DNA from: Anaerostipes hadrus ATCC 29173 = JCM 17467
GTDB taxonomy: Bacteria; Bacillota; Clostridia; Lachnospirales; Lachnospiraceae
NCBI RefSeq assembly: GCF_030296915.1
Contig: NZ_AP028031.1
Span: 2,616,001-2,680,000 of the forward strand
Length of the DNA: 64,000 nucleotides
Reading direction: 5' to 3'
Shown: positions 7,791 to 16,281 of the stretch, piece after piece
How the letters are laid out: each line of letters starts with the position of its first letter
Numbering within the stretch: position 1 is the first letter of the stretch
Notes under the pieces: model-generated
The model's input: the letters and a program-made list of their open reading frames with translations, nothing else
Database searches by the model: none
Told to the model about the DNA's origin: nothing
Translations under genes and position numbers: made by a program

Positions 7791-8459
7791 ATGTCTTTTA
7801 TCAGTGCATTTGATGTTATGGGACCAAATATGATCGGTCCTTCAAGCTCCCACACAGCTGGGGCTGCAAGGATTGCATTTCTCGCAAGAAAAATGTTAAA
7901 TAGTACACTGAAAAAAGTTCAGTTTACACTCTATGGATCTTTTGCAAAAACTTATCATGGACACGGAACGGATCGTGCCTTATTAGGTGGAATCATGGGA
8001 TTTGGAACCGATGATATGAGAATCCGTGATTCTTTCGAGATTGCAAAAGACATTGGACTTGATTTCTCTTTTGTACCAAATGAAATAGAAACTGATGTCC
8101 ATCCAAATACAGTGGATATCTTAATGGCAAATGAAAACGGAGATCACATCATGATCCGTGGGGAATCTTTAGGCGGTGGAAAAGCCAGAATTTGCCGTAT
8201 CAATGATGTAGAAGTTGATTTTACCGGGGAATACAGTACCTTGATCGTGATCCAGAAAGATAAACCTGGCGTTGTTACTTATATCACAAAATGTCTGAGT
8301 GATCAGGATGTTAATATCGCTTTTATGCGTCTTTTCAGAGAATCTAAAGGAAATACAGCTTATTCTATCGTTGAATCCGATGGGCTTCTTCCTGAAAACA
8401 TCGCAGAGGAGATTAGGAAAAGCCCAAATGTCTCAGATGTTATGATCATTCAGCTGTAG
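7791..8459 (+). CDS. sdaAB: L-serine ammonia-lyase, iron-sulfur-dependent, beta subunit
   Basis: The 222-residue beta subunit works with SdaAA to deaminate L-serine to pyruvate and ammonia. GPSSSHTAGAARIAF near residues 15-29 is the conserved substrate-loop motif. A C-terminal ACT domain (about residues 148-220, LIVIQKDKPGVVTYITKCL) is typical of the two-subunit Firmicutes enzyme. It sits 3 bases behind the transporter and 18 bases before sdaAA. The three genes make a complete uptake-and-catabolism unit feeding pyruvate. Confidence 0.94.
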   Translation: MSFISAFDVMGPNMIGPSSSHTAGAARIAFLARKMLNSTLKKVQFTLYGSFAKTYHGHGTDRALLGGIMGFGTDDMRIRDSFEIAKDIGLDFSFVPNEIETDVHPNTVDILMANENGDHIMIRGESLGGGKARICRINDVEVDFTGEYSTLIVIQKDKPGVVTYITKCLSDQDVNIAFMRLFRESKGNTAYSIVESDGLLPENIAEEIRKSPNVSDVMIIQL

Positions 8460-8477
8460 AAAGGAGACTGAAATATT

Positions 8478-9347
8478 ATGGATTTTAAAAACGCAAATGA
8501 ATTGCTTGATTTATGTAAAAAACATGATCTTCCAATCTCCGAAGTGATGAGACAGCGTGAGATCATAGAAGGGGAAAAAGAAGCTGATACGGTTCATGAT
8601 GCAATGGCAAGAGTTCTTGAGATCATGAAAAATGCTGCTTTTACTCCGATCAAAGAACCGGTTCGTTCCATGGGTGGACTGATCGGTGGCGAGGCAAAGA
8701 AGATTGCTTCCCGGTATCATTCTGGATTTGGAATCTGTGGTGATCTGTTAGAAAAAAGTATGATCTATGCGATGGCGACTCTTGAGACGAATGCATCCAT
8801 GGGGTTGATCGTAGCATCCCCAACCGCAGGGTCTGCCGGAATCGTTCCTGGACTTTTACTTGGGCTTCAGGAAGTTCATAAATTAGATGATGAACAAATC
8901 ATTCAGGCACTGTTTAATGCCAGTGCGATCGGATATCTTGCTATGAGAAATGCAACGGTTGCAGGTGCTGTCGGCGGGTGTCAGGCGGAAGTCGGTGTTG
9001 CTTCTGCGATGGCTGCTTCTGCCATTGTCGAACTGCTTGGCGGTGATCCAGAACAATGTCTTGGAGCTGCCTCTACCGTTTTAATGAATATGTTAGGTCT
9101 TGTTTGTGACCCCGTTGGCGGGTTGGTGGAATATCCATGCCAGAACCGTAATGCCGCAGGTGTTGCAAATGCGATCATCGCAGCTGAGATTTCTTTATCT
9201 GGAATCCATCAGCTCATCCCGTTTGACGAAATGTTAAACGCAATGTATATCGTTGGTAAACGACTGCCAGCTGAACTAAGAGAAACCGCCCAGGGAGGCT
9301 GCGCTGCAACTCCTTCTGCATGTGCTGCATGCGGAGGTTGTGCGTAA
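8478..9347 (+). CDS. sdaAA: L-serine ammonia-lyase, iron-sulfur-dependent, alpha subunit
   Basis: The 289-residue alpha subunit carries the oxygen-sensitive [4Fe-4S] cluster. SPTAGSAGIVPG (about residues 115-126) is the family signature. Cysteines are spread through VGGCQAEVG, CDPVGGLVEYPC and the Cys-rich C terminus (GGCAATPSACAACGGCA), which supplies cluster ligands or caps the active site. GGAGA precedes the ATG. It is the last gene of the operon and is followed by the strong terminator at 9435-9475. Confidence 0.94.
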   Translation: MDFKNANELLDLCKKHDLPISEVMRQREIIEGEKEADTVHDAMARVLEIMKNAAFTPIKEPVRSMGGLIGGEAKKIASRYHSGFGICGDLLEKSMIYAMATLETNASMGLIVASPTAGSAGIVPGLLLGLQEVHKLDDEQIIQALFNASAIGYLAMRNATVAGAVGGCQAEVGVASAMAASAIVELLGGDPEQCLGAASTVLMNMLGLVCDPVGGLVEYPCQNRNAAGVANAIIAAEISLSGIHQLIPFDEMLNAMYIVGKRLPAELRETAQGGCAATPSACAACGGCA

Positions 9348-9434
9348 AAATTCCTTCAGAACACATTTTTAAATAGTAGGTAATAAATCAATCTCTTTTT
9401 TGCCTCTTTTGGGTGTTTTCATATATTGGTATCT

Positions 9435-9475
9435 AAAAGAGTGTCTGCATCACTTAATGATGCAGACACTCTTTA
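9435..9475. terminator. Bidirectional terminator between sdaAA and kdpE
   Basis: AAAGAGTGTCTGCATCA pairs perfectly with TGATGCAGACACTCTTT around a 5-base loop. It separates convergent operons, with A-rich and T-rich flanks on each side. Confidence 0.85.
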
Positions 9476-9479
9476 TTTA

Positions 9480-10178
9480 CTATATCTTAAGCATCCGATA
9501 TCCAATACCTATATGTGTCTGTATATACTGCATGCCATCTTTATCTGGCTGTAATTTCTTCCGTAATGTTGCCATAAACACTCTAAGTGATGCAACATCA
9601 TTTTCCAGTGAACTGCCCCAGATCTGTTGCGTGATATAAGTGTGAGTCAGTACTTTTCCAACATTATGAGACAGCAAACATAATAATTTATATTCGATTG
9701 GTGTTAAATGCAGTTCTTTATCTTTTAAATATGTAGATCCTGCTGTATAGTCGATCTTTAACTCTCCATTTACAAAGACTGCTTGTTCTTGTTCCTCGCC
9801 TGACTGGATCAATGCTAATCGGCGCTGTGTAACCCTGATCCTTGCAAGCAGTTCATCAACTGAAAATGGTTTTGTGATATAATCATCTGCTCCTGCATCC
9901 AGTGCTTCTATTTTATCTACATCTTCACTTCTTGCACTGATAACGATAATTGGTACGTTAGACCATGTTCTTACTTTTTTGATCACATCCACACCTTCCA
10001 TATCAGGCAATCCAAGATCTAATAAAATGATCTCTGGTTTATGAGAAGATGCCTCTAAAATAGCTGAACTTCCATTCTCTGCTGTAATATATTTATAATC
10101 ATGTGTTTTTAATGTTGTCACGATCAGATTACGGATTGGCCGGTCATCCTCCACGACTAAAATTAATGCTTTATTCAT
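9480..10178 (-). CDS. kdpE: OmpR/KdpE-family response regulator
   Basis: The 232-residue regulator has a receiver domain at residues 1-120. Acidic residues sit in VVEDD, the phospho-acceptor Asp in LLDLGLPDMEG, and the conserved Lys in YITKPF. A winged-helix DNA-binding domain covers about 135-232 and ends in HIGIGYRM. It overlaps the sensor kinase gene by 8 bases. KdpE normally activates kdpFABC. No kdp ATPase genes are here, and the operon instead begins with trkH-trkA, so this pair probably controls that K+ uptake system. Confidence 0.88.
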   Translation of the reverse strand: MNKALILVVEDDRPIRNLIVTTLKTHDYKYITAENGSSAILEASSHKPEIILLDLGLPDMEGVDVIKKVRTWSNVPIIVISARSEDVDKIEALDAGADDYITKPFSVDELLARIRVTQRRLALIQSGEEQEQAVFVNGELKIDYTAGSTYLKDKELHLTPIEYKLLCLLSHNVGKVLTHTYITQQIWGSSLENDVASLRVFMATLRKKLQPDKDGMQYIQTHIGIGYRMLKI

Positions 10179-12147
10179 TTAATGTAACCTCACTTAATGG
10201 CAGTGTGAAAGAAAAAATACAACCATGTGGTGTATTGTCCTCCAACACCAGTTTCCCGTTATGCACCTCTATGATCGAACGGCAAAGTGCCAAACCTAAA
10301 CCAAGACTTCGATGGCTGTCTGCGATCGTATTTTTCCCTGTATAAAACATTTCAAATATATGCGGCTTCATTTCATCACAAATTCCAGGGCCGTTATCTT
10401 CTACTTGAATCTTTGCTTTTCCATTTTCATTCATGGCACAAATGCGGATTGTAGATCCTTTCGGTGTATATTTAATTGCATTATCGACCAGATTGATCAA
10501 CACTTGCAGGATCAGCCGCACATCCATACGTGCAAGTATCAATTCATCGCATTCTGTAACGATCTGATACTCTTCATGTTTCCTGCTGATATGCCGTAAT
10601 GATTCCGCGATCACCTCATCTAATAATTGATCTGTAAATTTCAGTTTTAATCTTCCATCATTTAATCTTGTGATCGATAATAAATTTTCAACGATATTGA
10701 TCAACCATTCTGAATCATCATAAATATCTGTATAAATCTGATGTTTTGTTATATCATCAAGACGTTCTCCACTATTTAACAGCATGTCTGCATTCCCAGA
10801 AATGGAACAAAGTGGTGTCCTTAGATCATGTGAGATCGCACGAAGCAGATCTGCTCTTAACTGTTCATTTTTGGCAAGAACGGAGATTTTTTCTTTCTCC
10901 ATGATATTCTTTTTATTTTCCATGGCAAGTGCACATTCATTGATCACAGAAAGTAAGATACTATATTCGAAGGAATCTAATGTATATTCGTCAACTGGTA
11001 TTGCGATCACACCATACACATTATCCTCAATACAAATGGCAAGGTATAGACACTGTGCATCTTTAAAACGTTCGGTCGTTGCTCCAGCACGCTGCTTGTT
11101 TTCATACACCCATTTTGCGATCTCCTGCTCCCTGCTTGTCAATAAATCTTCTGTCTGTTCTTTCTTTTTATTCGAAAATATATGTGGTGCTGACAATTCA
11201 TCGCCTTCCACAACATATGCTACAATACTGCGGTCTAATAATTTGATAAGCTGTGTACATGTAATACTTAAAATATCCGTATCGTTTTTTGCTTTTTGAA
11301 GTAACCGGTCTGTGTCAAATAAAATCTGTGTACGAAATGCAGATTGTGCTGAAAGCCTTGCATGTGTTTTTAATTTTGCTGCAAGTGTTCCAGTAATGAC
11401 AGAAGATATTAACATGATCACAAAAGTTACCGGATATCCAACTGCATATGTCTGAAATGACATTCTTGGTTCCGTAAGGAAAAAGCAGAACAAAAATACA
11501 CTTAAGACAGAACCTCCAATGCTGTATAAATATCCATCTGTAAGGATTGACGTTAATAAAACACCCAAAATATAAATTGTAACGATGTTTGTATCTGTAA
11601 ATTGAAGTTTCTGGATGAATAGACCGATCAACGTACAAACTGCAAATATAAATAATGTCAATAAACTGTCTTTCATCGTAGGCTTTCCTACATAAACCGC
11701 TCCATGCGGTTTTCGATAATTATCTAAGTTCATCGCATCTGGAATAATGTGGATATCAATATCAGGAACAGCCTCGATCAACTTCTCTGTTAATGTCTGT
11801 TTGCTGAAAAAGTGATTTCTCTTTGCACTGCTTTGTCCGATCACGATTTTTGTGACATTTGATAAATGTGCATATTCCGCGATCTGTACCGGAACATTTT
11901 CCCCATGTGTCATTACGATTTCCGCACCAGATTCCTTTGCAAATTGTACATGAGCTTCCAGTCTTCTTTTGTCCGATTCTCTTTCTCTTTTTCCTGTCTG
12001 TACATACAATGCCGTAAAACGTGCCCGCATATCTCTTGCCATTTTTGCTGCTGTACGTATGATCTTTTCATTCGATGGTGAAGAAGAAAGACAAACAAGA
12101 ATGTGTTCGTTTTCTTTGTTCAGCTCTACAAATTCTCCTGTGCTCAT
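10171..12147 (-). CDS. kdpD: KdpD-like sensor histidine kinase lacking the N-terminal KdpD domain
   Basis: This 658-residue membrane kinase is shorter than canonical KdpD (about 890). It begins directly with a universal-stress-protein-like domain (about residues 12-140, ILVCLSSSPSNEKIIRTA). Four DUF4118 membrane helices follow (about 160-265), then a GAF-like region, the H-box RAISHDLRTPLCSISG, the N-box LINLVDNAIKYT and ATP-lid motifs VEDNGPGI and LGLGLALC. The usual N-terminal Walker-A KdpD module is absent. GGAAAGGGGG precedes the ATG. It is encoded behind trkH, trkA and a small membrane protein, so a K+-related signal is likely. Confidence 0.88.
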   Translation of the reverse strand: MSTGEFVELNKENEHILVCLSSSPSNEKIIRTAAKMARDMRARFTALYVQTGKRERESDKRRLEAHVQFAKESGAEIVMTHGENVPVQIAEYAHLSNVTKIVIGQSSAKRNHFFSKQTLTEKLIEAVPDIDIHIIPDAMNLDNYRKPHGAVYVGKPTMKDSLLTLFIFAVCTLIGLFIQKLQFTDTNIVTIYILGVLLTSILTDGYLYSIGGSVLSVFLFCFFLTEPRMSFQTYAVGYPVTFVIMLISSVITGTLAAKLKTHARLSAQSAFRTQILFDTDRLLQKAKNDTDILSITCTQLIKLLDRSIVAYVVEGDELSAPHIFSNKKKEQTEDLLTSREQEIAKWVYENKQRAGATTERFKDAQCLYLAICIEDNVYGVIAIPVDEYTLDSFEYSILLSVINECALAMENKKNIMEKEKISVLAKNEQLRADLLRAISHDLRTPLCSISGNADMLLNSGERLDDITKHQIYTDIYDDSEWLINIVENLLSITRLNDGRLKLKFTDQLLDEVIAESLRHISRKHEEYQIVTECDELILARMDVRLILQVLINLVDNAIKYTPKGSTIRICAMNENGKAKIQVEDNGPGICDEMKPHIFEMFYTGKNTIADSHRSLGLGLALCRSIIEVHNGKLVLEDNTPHGCIFSFTLPLSEVTLNE

Positions 12148-12210
12148 CTTGGCCCCCTTTCCTTATCGGATGCATTATATCACGATCGTCAATAATAATC
12201 CATAAACACA

Positions 12211-12345
12211 TCAATCATCGTCATCATCTTGCTCCCTGTCAATTACTTTCCGATTTTCTCCAAGAAAATAATTTACTTTTTTCAAAAAGAATAACACAAA
12301 TGCAAACATCAGTATTACCGCCAATGCTAAAATGAAATCTGACAT
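12211..12345 (-). CDS. 44-residue single-span membrane peptide in the K+ operon
   Basis: The peptide starts MSDFILALAVILMFAFVLFF, a single hydrophobic helix at residues 4-21. A basic stretch KKVNYFLGENRKVIDR follows, and it ends in an acidic EQDDDDD tail. GAGGTG sits 9 bases upstream of the ATG at 12345. It is placed 25 bases after trkA and 63 bases before kdpD on the same strand. I do not recognise a family. By analogy with KdpF, a small helix that stabilises a K+ transporter, it could be an accessory subunit of the Trk system or a link to the kinase. That role is inference; the frame, ribosome site and position are seen directly. Confidence 0.7.
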   Translation of the reverse strand: MSDFILALAVILMFAFVLFFLKKVNYFLGENRKVIDREQDDDDD

Positions 12346-12370
12346 AAGCTCTCACCTCTTTTTCATGACA

Positions 12371-13021
12371 TCAGATACAAAAACACTTTTTGATCGCTTT
12401 ATATTCTCCTAATACCAATAATGTAACATCTTCCTTAAAACAGGTATCCGCAGATATCGCCATACTTACTTTTCCATCATCTTTTACTGCCATAATGTTA
12501 ATATCATATTTTTTTCTAATATCAAGTTTTCCCACTGTCTTTCCGATCCATTCCTTCGGAACCTCTACCTCAAAGATCGCATGTGAGGCATCGACTTCCA
12601 TATAATCAAGAATATGATCATCGGTATAACGGATCGTTGCCCATTTTGCCACCATTTTTTCTGGATAGACTACCTTATCGGCTCCATTTCGTAAGAGGAA
12701 TTTTTCCTGTACATCTCGTTCAGCTCTGGAAATAACCATTTTGCCTCCAAGTTCTTTTAACAGACAGGTGGTTTCCAACGAATTTTGGAAATTCCCACCG
12801 ATCGTAACAAAACAGATATCATAATTTGCAATCCCCAGAGATTTTAAAAATTCCTCATTCGTACTGTCCCCGATCTGTGCATTCGTAACATATGGAAGTG
12901 CATCATTCACTCTTTCCTCATCCAGATCAACTGCCATGATCTCATGTCCAAGCTGACTTGACTGTATCGCTATATGTTTTCCAAAACGTCCAAGTCCGAT
13001 CAATAAAATATTCTTCATCAT
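12371..13021 (-). CDS. trkA: TrkA/KtrA-type regulatory subunit of K+ uptake (RCK domains)
   Basis: The protein has about 216 residues in the single-RCK arrangement. An N-terminal Rossmann NAD/nucleotide-binding fold opens with LLIGLGRFGKHIA (GxGxxG) at about 5-17, and a C-terminal RCK_C domain covers about 135-215. It gates the membrane subunit encoded immediately upstream (16-base gap). GAGGG precedes two adjacent ATG codons (13021, 13018), and either could be used. The size matches KtrA rather than the double-length enterobacterial TrkA. Confidence 0.9.
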   Translation of the reverse strand: MMKNILLIGLGRFGKHIAIQSSQLGHEIMAVDLDEERVNDALPYVTNAQIGDSTNEEFLKSLGIANYDICFVTIGGNFQNSLETTCLLKELGGKMVISRAERDVQEKFLLRNGADKVVYPEKMVAKWATIRYTDDHILDYMEVDASHAIFEVEVPKEWIGKTVGKLDIRKKYDINIMAVKDDGKVSMAISADTCFKEDVTLLVLGEYKAIKKCFCI

Positions 13022-13037
13022 CAATTCCCTCTTTCTT

Positions 13038-14375
13038 TTATCCCACTATGATCTTATCAAGTGGTAGTCTTGCTTTTCGTTTATTTTTATCTGAAAATAC
13101 TGCATAGATCAGCGTCAAACCGCCAACACGTCCCAGATACATCAGTATGATCAAAATGATCTGTGACAAAATATGAAGTTTTGGTGTGATTCCTAATGTC
13201 AAACCTACGGTTCCAACTGCAGATGCTGCTTCAAACAGACAGCTTGAAAGCGGCAGTCCCTCATACACACTGATCGTCATTCCGCCTGCAAAAAACAAGA
13301 TAAAATACATCATTGCGATCGTTGTTGCATTTTTTATCACACTAGCATCGATTCTTCTTCCAAATGCTGTCACATCATCACAACTTTGAAAGGTCGCCAG
13401 TACATTTAAAAGTAACAGAGCAAATGTTGTTGTTTTCATACCTCCTGCTGTAGAACTTGGTGAACCTCCGATCAACATCAATAAAATCATCATTGCCTTT
13501 GATGCTCCTGTCAGCATCGAAAGATCTGTCGTATTAAATCCTGCAGTTCTCGGTGTCACAGCTTGAAACAATGATGCAAGCAACCGGTGAATCCCTGATA
13601 GATTTCCATAATCCTGAAAGAAAAAGAAAACAGCTGGTAACAAGATCAGACATAATGTTGTAGTTAGAATAACCTTACTCTGCATATGGTAATGCTTAAA
13701 ATGAAATTTATGGAGATAAATGTCTTCCCATGTAAAAAATCCAATTCCACCAATGATGATCAGTAACATGATCACAATGTTGATCACTGGATTTACCGCA
13801 TATGATGTCAATGATACAAATGGATGCCATTTTGTTCCAAGAAGATCAAATCCTGCATTACAAAAGGCTGATACAGAATGAAAGATCGACATCCAGATTC
13901 CCCGTAATCCAAAATCATGACAGAAAACAGGCATCATGAATAACGCACCGATCAATTCGATCAATAAAGTTCCTTTTAAAATAAAACTCATCAATCGAAC
14001 GATCCCTCCTACTTTTGGTGCAGAGATCGCATTTTGCATCGTGCTTCGCTGCATAATCGATATTTTTCTTCCTGATAATATAAATACGGCTGTTGCTGTT
14101 GTTATAACTCCCAGACCTCCGATCTGTATCAGAAACATGATCACTGTCTGTCCAAAAGCAGACCAGTAACTTCCAGTATCCACGACTGCAAGCCCTGTCA
14201 CACATACTGCAGAAGTTGACGTAAATAATGCTTTATGAAATGGTGTTATGATTCCCTGAACCGATGAAATTGGCAGCATCAGGATCAATGCTCCAAAAAG
14301 GATCACTCCTGCGAACCCTAATATGATCACCTGAAATGATGTTAAATGTCTTTTTTTATAAATCTTCCATGGCAT
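13038..14375 (-). CDS. trkH: TrkH/KtrB-type K+ uptake membrane subunit
   Basis: The 445-residue SKT-family transporter contains four pore (M1-P-M2) repeats. The selectivity-filter glycines are visible in STSAVCVTGLAVVDTG, SVSAFCNAGFDLLG, VTPRTAGFNTTDLS and AASAVGTVGLTLGI. It conducts K+ under control of the TrkA/KtrA ring encoded next. It is the first gene of an operon continuing trkA-small peptide-kdpD-kdpE. GAGGT lies before the ATG. The length fits KtrB. Confidence 0.93.
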   Translation of the reverse strand: MPWKIYKKRHLTSFQVIILGFAGVILFGALILMLPISSVQGIITPFHKALFTSTSAVCVTGLAVVDTGSYWSAFGQTVIMFLIQIGGLGVITTATAVFILSGRKISIMQRSTMQNAISAPKVGGIVRLMSFILKGTLLIELIGALFMMPVFCHDFGLRGIWMSIFHSVSAFCNAGFDLLGTKWHPFVSLTSYAVNPVINIVIMLLIIIGGIGFFTWEDIYLHKFHFKHYHMQSKVILTTTLCLILLPAVFFFFQDYGNLSGIHRLLASLFQAVTPRTAGFNTTDLSMLTGASKAMMILLMLIGGSPSSTAGGMKTTTFALLLLNVLATFQSCDDVTAFGRRIDASVIKNATTIAMMYFILFFAGGMTISVYEGLPLSSCLFEAASAVGTVGLTLGITPKLHILSQIILIILMYLGRVGGLTLIYAVFSDKNKRKARLPLDKIIVG

Positions 14376-14658
14376 ATATGATCTTACCTCTTTTTCAAAT
14401 TATTTTATGACTTTTTGATCTTATCATTATTATATCTTTTATGATAAAAAGATAGTGTAAGGATATGTTCTCTTGTATTAAGATTGTATAAAGAAAAAAG
14501 GAGCATAATATGATTTCAAGAAAGGATCCTGCTTTACAGGATTCTCCGCCTGCGGCGGGTCGCTTCTGCCTCTGGGATTTCGTAAAAATATCTGTAAAAT
14601 ATAAAATCCATGAGAACACGATTTTTTGGTTTGTTGTTCTCATGGATTTTATTGTTTC
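14376..14658. other. Intergenic region upstream of trkH
   Basis: This 283-base stretch holds the probable trkH promoter region: minus-strand TATAAT at 14429-14434, with an inverted repeat TATCTTTT-N6-AAAAGATA at 14433-14454 overlapping it that may be an operator. It also holds a short GC-rich island (about 14520-14580) with small hairpins, and the terminator at 14602-14656. Frames of 68 (+) and 82 (-) codons were judged not to be genes. Confidence 0.5.
14602..14656 (-). terminator. Terminator of the tandem AAA-ATPase genes
   Basis: AAAATCCATGAGAAC and GTTCTCATGGATTTT form a 15-bp stem with an 18-base loop, directly after the stop codon region of the minus-strand gene at 14659. Confidence 0.6.
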
Positions 14659-16248
14659 TTATTTTTTCAAGTATTCTTCAATCATACATTCATGCTTCTT
14701 TTCTTTTTTACTATAATTAATTCCCACAAGCAAAACATTACCTGCATATTTTTGAATAGAATCTGGATATTTTTTATCCTTAATCTGTTGCAATGCACTA
14801 ACAGCACTCTTATTCCACTTCAATTCCACAACAAGTGCCGGATAATCATTTCGATATTCTGTTTTTGGAATAAACACAAAATCTGCGAACCCACGTCCTG
14901 TAGGAAATTCCCTGACCGGTTTAAAATAATACTGCATTGCACTCAAATAAGCTAATGCCAATACACTGCTGAGTGAATTTTCATTGTTATATTGAATTGC
15001 TGAAACATATTCCTCATGGATCTTCTCAATCTGAGCTGCAACTATTTCTCCATCCATATCCAAAGTTGCATCCAGTAAATCCTCTGATTCTTGCTGAAAT
15101 TTCAGCATTTCATTCCATTCTTTTCTTTTTGTTGCACGAATCAGTTCTTGTCTTATCTCTTCATTCGGTACAAATGCCATCCTATTAACACTTGAATACG
15201 CTAAGTATCCCATATGAATCAAATATGTTAAAACGTCATCTTTATTTACAATATTCTCAACGTCATTTTGGAATGACCCAACATCTACTTCAACAGATGC
15301 TCCCGACACCATTTCAATAATTGCGGTCTTCAATCCATCAAAATCCATATTGATCAATGGAACAATCGAATCATAAGAAGCTGTTCCTGACCAATAACTT
15401 TGGAAGTTTCCATCCGCCATCAAGTTTACAACTGCATTGGGATTATAGACATGATATTTTCCTAACTGATATCCATCATACCAACGTTTGACTTCTGTAA
15501 AATCCTTCTTATATGTCTCACAAAGTGCTTTTACTTCATCTTCTGTAAAACCGATGTAAGAAGCTAAACATCCTGCATTCAACATGGAATATTCTCGAAA
15601 ATTGTTAAGTGCTGATTGTGTTTTTTCTTTCTTGATCGGCAAGATGCCTGTAAGATAAGCAAGTTGAATATATTTCGTTGGTTCTGTTCCCTTAAACATA
15701 CCTCTTAGGAATCGGATATACTCATCCTGCACCTTTTTGTTCGCTGATTCATCTCTGATCAGCACATCCCATTCATCAATGATAATGATAAATTTCCGTC
15801 CTGTCTTATCCTTAACCAGAGAAAGTGCATCTGGCAAAGATACCACTTCTTGACGTAAAATCTCTGGATAAACTTCACGCAATTCATCCAGCACAACTCT
15901 TGTGATATATGGCACAACATTATCCGCATCTTCGCAATTTATCAAAAACCATTGTACATCAATATGAATCACGTCATATTTATTCAAATGTTTCTTAAAA
16001 TCTTCTGATTGTCCTATCTCAAGATCAGAAAACATCTTTTCTGATTCTGCTCCCTTACTGTAATATGCTGCAAGCATATTCGCTGCATATGATTTTCCAA
16101 AACGTCTTGGGCGGCTATTACAAATATACGCATCTGTAGAATCCAGAACTTCATTCATACATACGATCAATCCTGTTTTATCTACATAAATTCTGGAATT
16201 AAGTGCTGCTTGAAACGCACTATTATCTGGATTAACAAATCTGCCCAT
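14659..16248 (-). CDS. AAA-ATPase-like / PD-(D/E)XK nuclease-fold protein, copy 1
   Basis: The 529-residue protein belongs to the AAA-ATPase_like plus PDDEXK_9 architecture found in many copies in gut Bacteroidetes and Clostridia. The N-terminal NTPase part has a Walker-A-like loop NSRPRRFGKSYAAN (about residues 44-57) and Walker B FIIIIDEWDVL. The C-terminal nuclease fold has GFADFVFIPK followed by PALVVELKW, the Asp and Glu-x-Lys of the catalytic core. Cellular role is unknown; links to mobile DNA or defence are speculation. A diverged paralogue lies 33 bases upstream on the same strand. GGAGAGG precedes the ATG. Confidence 0.82.
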   Translation of the reverse strand: MGRFVNPDNSAFQAALNSRIYVDKTGLIVCMNEVLDSTDAYICNSRPRRFGKSYAANMLAAYYSKGAESEKMFSDLEIGQSEDFKKHLNKYDVIHIDVQWFLINCEDADNVVPYITRVVLDELREVYPEILRQEVVSLPDALSLVKDKTGRKFIIIIDEWDVLIRDESANKKVQDEYIRFLRGMFKGTEPTKYIQLAYLTGILPIKKEKTQSALNNFREYSMLNAGCLASYIGFTEDEVKALCETYKKDFTEVKRWYDGYQLGKYHVYNPNAVVNLMADGNFQSYWSGTASYDSIVPLINMDFDGLKTAIIEMVSGASVEVDVGSFQNDVENIVNKDDVLTYLIHMGYLAYSSVNRMAFVPNEEIRQELIRATKRKEWNEMLKFQQESEDLLDATLDMDGEIVAAQIEKIHEEYVSAIQYNNENSLSSVLALAYLSAMQYYFKPVREFPTGRGFADFVFIPKTEYRNDYPALVVELKWNKSAVSALQQIKDKKYPDSIQKYAGNVLLVGINYSKKEKKHECMIEEYLKK

Positions 16249-16281
16249 ATTTTATACCTCTCCAATTCCTTTTACCTGTTT

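Noticed and set aside
14395..14643. 82-codon minus-strand frame upstream of trkH
   Set aside because: It covers the trkH promoter region and the GC-rich island, with no ribosome site or recognisable domain.
14510..14716. 68-codon plus-strand frame with a good ribosome site
   Set aside because: It crosses the terminator of the convergent AAA gene and enters its 3' end antisense; the composition is not protein-like. Kept only as a low-interest observation.
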